Shown here in pieces: positions 1 to 11,375 of a stretch of DNA of 64,000 nucleotides; position 1 is the stretch's first letter; every line of letters begins with the position of its first letter. The notes under the pieces are model-generated. The model searched no databases. It had not been told where the DNA came from and saw only the letters and a program-made list of their open reading frames with translations. The stretch lies in assembly GCA_963837285.1 (NCBI GenBank), contig CAWIMS010000005.1, positions 1,488,001-1,552,000 on the forward strand. Direction: 5' to 3'. Source of the DNA: Planosporangium sp963837285. GTDB lineage: Bacteria; Actinomycetota; Actinomycetes; Mycobacteriales; Micromonosporaceae. The translations under genes and the position numbers were made by a program.

Positions 1-2414
1 ACCGGCGGCGCCGGCAACACCTCCATCGCCACCAGGTGCGCCCCCTCCGGCAGTAGCAGCGACGGGTCCTCCGGCAGCAGGCCGACCAGGTGTTTGCGGT
101 CCTCCCGGGCGGTGTCCGCGCGGGAGAACGAGCGCTTACCCACGAAGTCGGCCTTCTTCTTCGACACCACCCAGCTCATGCCGAGGTCCTGCGGCGTGAC
201 GGTGCCGTCGGTGTCCTGCCCGACGATCGGGTACCCCTTCTCGGCGCGCAGGACGTGCATGGTCTCGGTGCCGTACGGCACGGCTCCCACCCCGGTCACC
301 GCCTCCCACACCGCCGGCCCGTCCCACCAGGGCACGTTGATCTCGTACGCCAGCTCGCCGGAGAAGCTGATCCGGCAGACCCGCGCGTCGAGACCGGCGA
401 CCACCGTGTCCCGCCAGGTCATGAACGGGAAGCCGGCGACACTGACGTCGAGCGCCGGGGCGAGCCGGCCCAGCGCCGCCCGCGAGCCCGGCCCGACCAG
501 CGCCACCGTGGCCCACTGCTCGGTGACCGACGTGCAGTACACCCGGAGGTCCGGCCACTCGGTCTGGAGCCACTCCTCCAGCCAGTCGAGCACGGCCCCG
601 GCGTTGCCGGTGGTCGTGGTGAGCAGGAACCGGTCCGGCGCCAACCGCGCCACCGTGCCGTCGTCGAGCATCATGCCGTCGAGGCGGCACATCACGCCGT
701 ACCGGACCGAGCCGACCGCCAGCGTACTGATCATGTTGGTGTAGATCCGGTCCAGGAACTCCCCCGCGTCCGGCCCGACCACCTCGATCTTCCCGAGCGT
801 CGACGCGTCCTGGCAGGCCAGCGCGGTCCGTGCGGCCCGGCATTCGCGCAGTACCGCGGCGTGCATGTCCTCGCCGTCGCGCGGGTAGTACCACGGTCGC
901 CGCCACTGCCCGACGTTCTCGAACCGGGCGCCGTGCCCGACGTGCCAGTCGTGGATGGACGTTATGCGTACCGGGTCGTAGCGGTCACCCCGGTCCCGGC
1001 CGGCGAGGGCGGCGAAGCTGACCGGCGTGTACGGCGGCCGGAACGTGGTCAGCCCGGCCGCCGCCACGTCCTCGCCCACCGCCCCGGCCACCACGCCGCT
1101 GGTCATCAGCCCCGACGTCTTGCCCTGGTCGTGCGCGGTGCCGGCGGTGGTGTACCGCTTGACGTGCTCGACCGAGCGCAGCCCGGCGCCCGTCGCGCGC
1201 AGCACGTCCGCGACGGTCACGTCGCGTTGCAGGTCGACGAAGTGGGTGGAGTAGTCGACCGCCGGGACCGCCCAGAACCCCGCCGACGCCGGCAACCCGG
1301 AGCCGGCCGCCGCGCCCACCACCTCCACATTCTGTCGACAGCCATCGGGTACGAACGAACCGATCGTCTCGTCGTAGCGCAGCCGCCCGCCGGCCTGGCT
1401 GTACAGGTGGACCACCGGGTTCCAGCCGCCGGACACGAGCAGCAGGTCGGCCTCGAAGTGCCGGGCGGGGCCGTGGCCGGTCACGGTCACCCCGGAGACC
1501 CGCGGCTCCCCCTCGACCCGGCTCACCACGTACCCGGACAGGGTTTCGATCCCGGGCAGCGCCGGACCGGCCGCACGGACGTCGACCACCGCGGCGATCG
1601 CGATCCCGGCCTCGGCGAGGTCGCGGGCCACGTCGTACGCGGAGTCGTTGGTGGTGAACACGACCGCGCGCCGGCCGGCGAGCACCCCGTAGCGGTGCAG
1701 GTAGGTGCGCGCGGCGCTGGCGAGCATGATGCCGGGGCGGTCGTTGTCGGCGAACGCGATCGACCGCTCGTGCGCGCCGGTCGCGAGAACGACGCGGCCG
1801 GCCCGGATGCGCCAGATCCGTTCCCGGGCAACATGTGCGGGTGCCGCCGCGCCGAGATGGTTGGTCCGCCGCTCGACGGCCACGACGTAGTTGTCGTCGT
1901 AGTACCCGAAGGCCGTGGTCCGGGTGAGCACCCGCACACCGTCCGGTGTGGACGGTATAGTTGGATGCTCGTCGACCAGAATGACCCGGCCGGTCGCCTC
2001 GTCAGCAGCCGCCGCGGCCGCTGCCAGACCCGCCGGCCCCGCACCGACGACGAGCACGTCGCAGTGCGCGTGCGTCGCGTCGTAGCGGGCCGGATCGGGG
2101 CTGCCGGCGAGCCGCCCCTGGCCCGGCAGCGAACGCGCGACGAGGCCGTCATACAGCTCCACGGTTGTCGCGGTGAGCATCGGCTCCGGGAACGGTGCCT
2201 CGACCTGCACGACCGCGGTCGGCTCCTCGCTGCCCGCCGAGAAGATGCCGCGCGGGCGGCCCCGGCGGACACCGGAGCCGACGACGTGCACGCCGCAGGC
2301 AAGCAGGGCGGAGGCGAGCGTGTCGCCGGTGTACCCGGTGTATTGCACGCCGTCGAAGGTGAAGCGGACCGGCCGGTCGCGGTCGACCTGCCCGTAGTCA
2401 GGATGTCTGGCCAT
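1..2414 (-). CDS. soxA: Sarcosine oxidase alpha subunit (partial, C-terminus off window)
   Basis: Large subunit of heterotetrameric sarcosine oxidase, which oxidises sarcosine to glycine with tetrahydrofolate as one-carbon acceptor and releases H2O2. About 804 residues are visible before the window edge, against roughly 950-1000 expected, so the C-terminal end is missing. The start is the ATG at 2414, which overlaps the last 17 nt of soxD. Visible parts: an N-terminal segment (FTFDGVQYTGYTGDTLASA) typical of SoxA/2Fe-2S-like domains, a dinucleotide-binding motif (VVGAGPAGLAAA), and a C-terminal folate-binding GcvT-like region (RVYCTSVTEQWATVALVGP onward). The frame is open throughout. It is the last visible gene of dmg-soxB-soxD-soxA; soxG would be expected next, outside the window. 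Confidence 0.93.
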   Translation of the reverse strand, partial: MARHPDYGQVDRDRPVRFTFDGVQYTGYTGDTLASALLACGVHVVGSGVRRGRPRGIFSAGSEEPTAVVQVEAPFPEPMLTATTVELYDGLVARSLPGQGRLAGSPDPARYDATHAHCDVLVVGAGPAGLAAAAAAADEATGRVILVDEHPTIPSTPDGVRVLTRTTAFGYYDDNYVVAVERRTNHLGAAAPAHVARERIWRIRAGRVVLATGAHERSIAFADNDRPGIMLASAARTYLHRYGVLAGRRAVVFTTNDSAYDVARDLAEAGIAIAAVVDVRAAGPALPGIETLSGYVVSRVEGEPRVSGVTVTGHGPARHFEADLLLVSGGWNPVVHLYSQAGGRLRYDETIGSFVPDGCRQNVEVVGAAAGSGLPASAGFWAVPAVDYSTHFVDLQRDVTVADVLRATGAGLRSVEHVKRYTTAGTAHDQGKTSGLMTSGVVAGAVGEDVAAAGLTTFRPPYTPVSFAALAGRDRGDRYDPVRITSIHDWHVGHGARFENVGQWRRPWYYPRDGEDMHAAVLRECRAARTALACQDASTLGKIEVVGPDAGEFLDRIYTNMISTLAVGSVRYGVMCRLDGMMLDDGTVARLAPDRFLLTTTTGNAGAVLDWLEEWLQTEWPDLRVYCTSVTEQWATVALVGPGSRAALGRLAPALDVSVAGFPFMTWRDTVVAGLDARVCRISFSGELAYEINVPWWDGPAVWEAVTGVGAVPYGTETMHVLRAEKGYPIVGQDTDGTVTPQDLGMSWVVSKKKADFVGKRSFSRADTAREDRKHLVGLLPEDPSLLLPEGAHLVAMEVLPAPP

Positions 2415-2652
2415 GCACGATCTCGTTCGTCAGCGTGTCGCGTACCACGTTGAACCAGCGGCGGCAGCCGGCGGAGTGGCACCACCGCTCGGCGAACGGC
2501 CCCTTGGGGTTGTCGCGAACGAACAGGTACGCCGCCCACTCATCGTCGGTGAGCGCGGACGGGTCGGCGGGGTACGCCACGTATGCCTGACCTCCATAGT
2601 GGAATTCGATCTCGTCCCGTGGGCCGCACCACGGGCATGGGATCAGCAGCAC
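2398..2652 (-). CDS. soxD: Sarcosine oxidase delta subunit
   Basis: Small zinc-binding subunit of heterotetrameric sarcosine oxidase, 84 residues, the usual size. It carries the family cysteine pairs: CPWCG near residue 6 and CHSAGC around residue 58, with the conserved E-F-HYGGQA and WFNVVRDT stretches between and after. The start is a GTG at 2652 with a strong GAGGAGG ribosome site 5 nt upstream. It begins 21 nt after soxB and overlaps soxA by 17 nt, as expected for subunits made together. Confidence 0.95.
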   Translation of the reverse strand: MLLIPCPWCGPRDEIEFHYGGQAYVAYPADPSALTDDEWAAYLFVRDNPKGPFAERWCHSAGCRRWFNVVRDTLTNEIVHGQTS

Positions 2653-2673
2653 GCCCGCCTCCTCAATCGTCCT

Positions 2674-3891
2674 TCAATGCGCCACCGCCGCCGCGCCGTG
2701 CTCGTCGACCAGTGCGCCGGTGGTGAACCGGTCCAATGTGAACGGTGCGTTCATCGGGTGCGGCTCGCCGTGCGCGACGGTGTGCGCGAAGCACCAGCCG
2801 ACGCCCGGGGTGGCCTTGAACCCACCGGTCCCCCAGCCGCAGTTGAGGAACAGCCCGTCGATCGGGGTACGGCCGACGATCGGTGAGGCGTCGGGGCTCA
2901 CGTCCACGATGCCGCCCCAGGTCCGCAGCACGTGGGCGCGGGCGAAGATCGGGAAAAGCTCCAGCGCGGCCGACATCTGCCGCTCGATGACCCGGAGCGC
3001 GCCGCGCTGGGTGTACGCGTTGTACGCGTCGATGCCCGCCCCCATCACGAGTTCGCCCTTGTGCGCCTGGCTCACGTACACGTGGACCGCGTTGGACATG
3101 ACGACGGTCGGATGCACCGGCTCCAGCAACTCCGACACGAGCGCCTGCAACGGGTGGCTCTGGATCGGCAGGCGCAGCCCGACCATGCCGGCGAGAACCG
3201 ACGAGTGGCCGGCGGCGGACAGCGCGACGGTGTCGGCACGGATCCGGCCCTGTGTCGTCTCGACGGCCGTGACGCGGCCTTTCTCGACGGTCATGCCGGT
3301 CACTTCGCAGTGCTGGATCAGGTCCACCCCCAACGCGTTCGCGGCGCGCGCGAAGCCCCAGGCGACGTAGTCGTGCTTGGCGATGCCGGCGCGCGGCTGG
3401 TATGTGGCGCCGAGCACCGGGTACCGCACGTCCGGAGAGACGTTGAGGATCGGGCAGACCGCCTTCGTCTGCGGCGGATCCAGCCACTCGGCGTCGATGC
3501 CGGCGAGCCGGTTGGCGTGCACCCGGCGCATGCTGTCCCGCACGTCCTGCAAGGTGTGCGCCAGGTTGAGCACGCCGCGCTGGCTGAACAGGATCGGGTA
3601 CCCGAGGTCCTCCTCCAGGCCCTCCCACAGCTTGAGCGCGTGCTCGTAGATGCCGGCGCTCTCGTCCCACAGGTAGTTGGACCGGATGATGGTGGTGTTG
3701 CGGGCCATGTTGCCGCCGGCCAGCCAGCCGCGTTCGAGCACCGCGACGTCGGTGATGCCGTGGTTGCGCGCCAGGTAGTACGCGGTCGCCAGGCCGTGCC
3801 CGCCGCCGCCGACGATCACGACCTGGTAGTGGCGCTTCGGCGACGGGTTGCGCCACAGGAAATCCGGGTGCTCGGGCAGCTCCTCGCTCAT
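2674..3891 (-). CDS. soxB: Sarcosine oxidase beta subunit
   Basis: Catalytic flavoprotein subunit of heterotetrameric sarcosine oxidase (DAO-type FAD-dependent oxidoreductase), 405 residues from the ATG at 3891. That ATG overlaps the upstream stop codon as ATGA, so translation is probably coupled. An in-frame upstream extension to 4014 exists but lies inside the preceding gene. The FAD-binding motif VVIVGGGGHGLATAYYLA is at residues 24-41. The typical SoxB segments NMARNTTIIRSNY and LNCGWGTGGFKATPG, the latter near the C-terminus, support the assignment. In this enzyme class the subunit binds FAD and covalent FMN at the alpha/beta interface. Confidence 0.95.
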   Translation of the reverse strand: MSEELPEHPDFLWRNPSPKRHYQVVIVGGGGHGLATAYYLARNHGITDVAVLERGWLAGGNMARNTTIIRSNYLWDESAGIYEHALKLWEGLEEDLGYPILFSQRGVLNLAHTLQDVRDSMRRVHANRLAGIDAEWLDPPQTKAVCPILNVSPDVRYPVLGATYQPRAGIAKHDYVAWGFARAANALGVDLIQHCEVTGMTVEKGRVTAVETTQGRIRADTVALSAAGHSSVLAGMVGLRLPIQSHPLQALVSELLEPVHPTVVMSNAVHVYVSQAHKGELVMGAGIDAYNAYTQRGALRVIERQMSAALELFPIFARAHVLRTWGGIVDVSPDASPIVGRTPIDGLFLNCGWGTGGFKATPGVGWCFAHTVAHGEPHPMNAPFTLDRFTTGALVDEHGAAAVAH

Positions 3892-6296
3892 CCGCGCAGC
3901 CTCTTCATCGAAGGGTCGAACAGCGGCTCGGCGGTGACCACGGCCGGCACCCGCCGGTCGAAGTATCCGATGTGGACGGTCGTGCCCGGGTCGGCCACCG
4001 CCGCCGGCAGCCACGCGTACGCGATGCCCTTGCCGATGGTGTAACCGTATGCCGCCGTGGTCACGTATCCGACGCGGTCGTCGCCGGAGTACACCGGCTC
4101 CTTACCCATCACCACGCCATCCAGCGTCAGGCAGCACAGCTTGCGGGTGACGTCCTGCTGGCGTCGCACGACGGCGTCCCTGCCCAGGAAGTCGCCCTTG
4201 TCCAGCTTCACCGCGAAGCCGAGGCCGGCCTCGAACGGGTCGTGCTCGTACGTCATGTCGGCGCCGAACAGCCGGTACCCCTTCTCCAGCCGCAGGCTGC
4301 CGAACGCGCCCCGGCCACCGGCGATGACGCCGAACCGCTGACCCGCCGCCCACAGCGTGTCCCAGAGCTTCAGGCCCATGTCGGCGGTCGTGTACAGCTC
4401 CCAGCCCAGCTCGCCCACATAGGACAGTCGGAGCGCGGTCACCGGCACCATGCCGATGTGCGCCCGCTTGGCGCGGAAGTACCGGAAGCTCTCACCTCCG
4501 AAGTCGGCGTCGGCGAGCGGTGCCACCAGGTCCCGGGCCAGCGGCCCCCACACGCCGACGCAGCAGGTACCGCCGGTGATGTCGCGGACCTGCACGTCGG
4601 CCGGCCGGTGCCGCTCGAACCACGTGACGTCCAGGTTGCCGTTGACGCCGACCTGGAACAGCTCCGGGCCGAGCCGGGCCACCGTGATGTCGCTGCGGAT
4701 CCCGCCGTCGACGTCGAGCAGCAGGCAGTAGGTCACCGAGCCGACCGGCTTGTCCACGTCACCGGTGGTGATCCATTGCAGGAACGCCGCCGCGTCCGGG
4801 CCGGTCACCTCGACCCGCTTGAGCGGCGTCATGTCGTAGAGCGCCACGCCTTCCCGGGTCGCCTGGGCCTCCGCGCCGACGATCGGCGACCAGTACCGTG
4901 CCGCCCAGTCGTTCGGAGTCGGGATGTCCCGGCCGGCCAGCAGCCGCTCGTTCGTGCCGTACCACTGCGGCCGTTCCCAGCCGAACGCCTCCAGGAAGTA
5001 CCCGTCCAGCTGGCGCTGCCGGGGATAGAACGGGCTGGTCCGCAACGGCCGGGGATGCTCCATCGGCTGGAGCGGGTGGATGGCGTCGTACACCTCGATG
5101 TAGTTCTGGCAGTCCCGGGCGAGCACGTAGTCGGGCGCGAGCTGGTGCGCCTCGAACCGGTTGACGTCGCACTCGTGCAGGTCGAACGTGCGGCAGTACC
5201 CGTCGACCAGCCACTCCGCGACCGCCCGCGCCACCCCGGCGGAGTGGGTGACCCACACCGCCTCGGCGACCCAGAAGCCGCGCACCGCCGCCGACTCGCC
5301 GAGCAGCGGCATGTTGTCGGTCGTGAACGAGAACAGCCCGTTCATGCCCTGCTCGATCTTCGCCTGGGCGAGCCCGGGCAGCAGCGCCTGCGCGTCGGCC
5401 CAGGCCGGTGCGAAGTCGTCCTCGGTGAACGGCAGCACCGACGGCATCGGGTCGGCGGCGTCGACGGGCAGAATCTCGTCCGCGCTGATCGGCATCGGCC
5501 GGTGCCCGTAGTACCCGATGCCAAGGCGGTCGTAGCGCTCCCGGAGGTACAGGTCGGCGCCCTGGTGGCGGAGGATCGGCCGGGTGATCTCGCGGTCCTG
5601 ACCCTTCAGCGCCGGCAACGGATCGGTCCAGGCCAGTTGATGCGCGAGCGGGGTGAGCGGCAGGTTCATCCCGACCATGCGGGCCACCCGGGGCCCCCAG
5701 ATGCCGGCGCAGCACACCACGATGTCGGCGGGCAGCTCGCCGTGATCGGTGACGACCGCGCGCACCCGGTCGCCGCTCACCCGGATGTCGCGGACCTCGT
5801 GCCGTTCCAGGACCCGCACCCCCCGGTCGGCCGCGATCCGCAGCTGCGCCCCGACGGCCGCGACCGCCGCGGCGACCCCGTCGGTGGGCACGTGCAGGGC
5901 GCCGAGGATCCGGTCGCGATCCAGGAGATCGTTGTGCCGCACGGCTTCGTCCGGGTCGAGCACCCGCGCATCGACGCCCCACGCGGTGGACCAGCCCTGG
6001 CGGCGGTGCAGCTCCGCGAGGCGCTCCCCGGTCGTGGCGACTTCGAGGCTGCCGACCTGCTGGAAACAGTTCAGTGCCAGCAACTTTTCCACCGTGTACC
6101 GCGCGAGCCGGCTCATCGCCTGGGCCGCGTTGGTCTGGAAGACCAGCCCGGGAGCGTGCGACGATGAACCACCGGCGGCCGGCAGCGGACCCTGGTCGAC
6201 GACCGTGACGTCCGACCAGCCCCGCGCGGAAAGCTCCTCGGCGAGGGCCGCGCCGACCACGCCAGCGCCGATGATGACGACCCGGGGGTTCACCAT
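3888..6296 (-). CDS. dmg: Dimethylglycine oxidase/dehydrogenase (FAD-GcvT fusion)
   Basis: 802-residue two-part enzyme: an N-terminal DAO-type FAD domain (GAGVVG at 10-15) and C-terminal GCV_T/GCV_T_C folate-binding domains from about residue 430. SSSHAPGL at residues 44-51 matches the site where dimethylglycine oxidase of Arthrobacter globiformis attaches FAD to histidine; here the histidine is residue 47. The length is close to that enzyme (about 830). Expected role: demethylate N,N-dimethylglycine to sarcosine, passing the methyl carbon to tetrahydrofolate. The ATG at 6296 has GGAGG 5 nt upstream. It is the first gene of the operon that continues into soxB, which fits a dimethylglycine to sarcosine to glycine series. 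A sarcosine dehydrogenase role cannot be excluded. Confidence 0.9.
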   Translation of the reverse strand: MVNPRVVIIGAGVVGAALAEELSARGWSDVTVVDQGPLPAAGGSSSHAPGLVFQTNAAQAMSRLARYTVEKLLALNCFQQVGSLEVATTGERLAELHRRQGWSTAWGVDARVLDPDEAVRHNDLLDRDRILGALHVPTDGVAAAVAAVGAQLRIAADRGVRVLERHEVRDIRVSGDRVRAVVTDHGELPADIVVCCAGIWGPRVARMVGMNLPLTPLAHQLAWTDPLPALKGQDREITRPILRHQGADLYLRERYDRLGIGYYGHRPMPISADEILPVDAADPMPSVLPFTEDDFAPAWADAQALLPGLAQAKIEQGMNGLFSFTTDNMPLLGESAAVRGFWVAEAVWVTHSAGVARAVAEWLVDGYCRTFDLHECDVNRFEAHQLAPDYVLARDCQNYIEVYDAIHPLQPMEHPRPLRTSPFYPRQRQLDGYFLEAFGWERPQWYGTNERLLAGRDIPTPNDWAARYWSPIVGAEAQATREGVALYDMTPLKRVEVTGPDAAAFLQWITTGDVDKPVGSVTYCLLLDVDGGIRSDITVARLGPELFQVGVNGNLDVTWFERHRPADVQVRDITGGTCCVGVWGPLARDLVAPLADADFGGESFRYFRAKRAHIGMVPVTALRLSYVGELGWELYTTADMGLKLWDTLWAAGQRFGVIAGGRGAFGSLRLEKGYRLFGADMTYEHDPFEAGLGFAVKLDKGDFLGRDAVVRRQQDVTRKLCCLTLDGVVMGKEPVYSGDDRVGYVTTAAYGYTIGKGIAYAWLPAAVADPGTTVHIGYFDRRVPAVVTAEPLFDPSMKRLRG

Positions 6297-6311
6297 CGCA
6301 TCCTCCAGCGG

Positions 6312-6337
6312 TGCGCATTAAGCAACACAGTGCGCAA
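6312..6337. promoter_or_regulatory. Candidate operator upstream of dmg-sox operon (paired TGCGCA)
   Basis: Two TGCGCA hexamers at 6312-6317 and 6331-6336, the second extended to TTGCGCA on the minus strand, lie 16-41 bp upstream of the dmg start. The same TTGCGCA half-site appears as a perfect 15-bp palindrome before betB (15987-16001). This suggests one regulator acts on both operons; the regulator is not identified. Confidence 0.5.
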
Positions 6338-6369
6338 GCTGCAACAAGGATTTCCGGCGGCGCCAGGCA

Positions 6370-6385
6370 TGTCAAGGCGTTGACA
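6370..6385. promoter_or_regulatory. Palindrome TGTCAA-GGCG-TTGACA upstream of dmg
   Basis: Perfect 16-bp palindrome about 75-90 bp upstream of the dmg start. Read on the minus strand it supplies a consensus-like TTGACA -35 element facing dmg, with AATCCT 17 nt downstream as a weak -10. It could therefore be promoter, operator, or both. Confidence 0.4.
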
Positions 6386-6386
6386 A

Positions 6387-6482
6387 GATCGGCAGCCCGC
6401 GCGAGCGGAGCGAGCGCCAACTTCACGGAAGTTGTGGCCTCAGCCGGTACCTGAGGCCACAACTTGCCGGAAGTTGTGCCGA
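6387..6482. repeat. Nested-palindrome intergenic element, copy 1 (interrupted)
   Basis: Left terminus GATCGGCA at 6387-6394 is followed by a 23-bp GC-rich insertion (6395-6417). The element then resumes: left arm CAACTTCACGGAAGTTGTGG, CCTCAG, short loop, CTGAGG, and right arm CCACAACTTGCCGGAAGTTG, ending GTGCCGA. It lies between the dmg promoter and the 3' end of the subtilase gene. The inner stem (GTGGCCTCAG/CTGAGGCCAC) is perfectly paired. Confidence 0.85.
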
Positions 6483-6487
6483 CCTTT

Positions 6488-10192
<3,705 letters not shown>

Positions 10193-10315
10193 GTATTTCT
10201 CCCCCATCGACTGATAACGATGTCGAGCGGGAGATCACCTTGCCTGGTGAAGACGGTTTTGTCACCCCTTTCCGCACAAAATCACCGCTACCCGCCAATT
10301 AGCGGATCCCCACAT

Positions 10316-10384
10316 CTCGTCGATCTAGGACGAATGGTGGGACGAACGGGGCGAGGCAGGCACCATTCGTCCTAGATCGACGAG
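10316..10384. repeat. 24-bp-arm inverted repeat, family 2 copy A
   Basis: Perfect 24-bp arms (10316-10339 and 10361-10384; core GATCTAGGACGAATGGTG) around a 21-nt loop. It lies 34 bp past the proX stop and about 120 bp upstream of the subtilase start, so it may end proX transcription. The same arms recur at 38350-38416. Apart from this element and the subtilase promoter, nothing else is seen in 10193-10418. Confidence 0.9.
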
Positions 10385-10418
10385 GTGGGGTGGGGTGGGG
10401 GTGGGGGGCCGGGGTGGG

Positions 10419-11375
10419 TCAGGTCTTGAGCCAGGGTTGCCAGACGGTGGCGTGGGCGTCTACCCACTTCTTCGCCGCCGCGTCGTGCGACATCTTGTTG
10501 ACCGCGATATCCCTCGCCACCGTGTTCTGGTCGTCGTTGGTCCACGTGAAGTTCTTCACCAGGGCGGCCGCCGGGCTGCCCGAGTCGGCGAACTTCTTGC
10601 TCACGATCTTGTCGAGGTCGTACGGCTGGTAGTCGCAGGCGACCTTCTGCTTGTCGGCGTCACATCCCGGCGTGTACGGCGGCAGGCTGATGTGTACCAG
10701 CTTGACCTCGGTCAGGAACCACTGCGGCTCGTAGAAGTACCCGATCAGCGGCTTCTTCTGCTGCTCCGCCGTCCGGAACGCCTGGATCAGGGCGGTCTCG
10801 CTGCCCGCGTACACCACCTTGAAGTTCAGTTGCAGGTTGCCCACCAGCGCCTCGTCGTTGGTGACGTAGGACGGGTCGCCGTCGAGGAACTGGCCCTTGC
10901 CGCCGGACTCCGACGTCTTGAACAGGTCGGCGTACTTGTTCAGGTTGTGCCAGTCGGTGATGTCCGGGTACTTCTCGGCCATCCACGGTGGGATGTACCA
11001 ACCGATGATGCCCTTGTTGCCGGTCTCGCCGGCCTCGACCGCGACCTTCTGCTGGTCGATGTAGGTCTTCTTCAGGTCGTCGTGGCCCCAGTTCTCCAGG
11101 ATCACGTCCACCGAGCCGGTGGCGAAGCCCTGCCAGGAGACCTCCTCGGTGAGGTTCTTCTCGGTCACCGAGCAGCCCAGCTTCGTCTTGGCGAGGTATC
11201 CGACCACGGCCGCGTCGGCTTCGTACCCGACCCACGGGTTGACCGCCAGGTTGACGGCGCCGCAGGCCTTTCCGGATGTACCCGATGAATTGTTCTTCTG
11301 GATCTTCGAGCCGCACCCGCTGAGCGCCAACGCGACGGCGGTTACCAGAGCTGCAACCTTGACCTGCCTATTCAC
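10419..11375 (-). CDS. Quaternary-amine/glycine betaine ABC transporter substrate-binding lipoprotein
   Basis: 318-residue OpuAC/ProX-type binding protein. The GTG start at 11375 overlaps the end of the permease gene by 8 nt. An N-terminal hydrophobic segment ends in lipobox LSGC with Cys21 as the lipid-modified residue, so it should sit on the outer face of the membrane. The mature domain has typical OpuAC segments (NLAVNPWVGYEADAAVVGYL near the N-terminus; PPYTPGC and ADSGSPAAALVKNFTW later). It is the last gene of betB-proV-proW-proX, which points to betaine, choline or a related trimethylamine as ligand; which one cannot be read from sequence. Confidence 0.9.
   Translation of the reverse strand: MNRQVKVAALVTAVALALSGCGSKIQKNNSSGTSGKACGAVNLAVNPWVGYEADAAVVGYLAKTKLGCSVTEKNLTEEVSWQGFATGSVDVILENWGHDDLKKTYIDQQKVAVEAGETGNKGIIGWYIPPWMAEKYPDITDWHNLNKYADLFKTSESGGKGQFLDGDPSYVTNDEALVGNLQLNFKVVYAGSETALIQAFRTAEQQKKPLIGYFYEPQWFLTEVKLVHISLPPYTPGCDADKQKVACDYQPYDLDKIVSKKFADSGSPAAALVKNFTWTNDDQNTVARDIAVNKMSHDAAAKKWVDAHATVWQPWLKT

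Noticed and set aside
90..2453. 787-codon open frame on the plus strand across soxA
   Set aside because: Translation is Arg/Pro/Gly/His-rich with no domain; it lies opposite soxA, whose conserved motifs prove the minus strand is coding. A GC-bias shadow.
3972..6167. 731-codon plus-strand frame
   Set aside because: Antisense shadow of the dimethylglycine oxidase gene, with no recognisable family or ribosome site.
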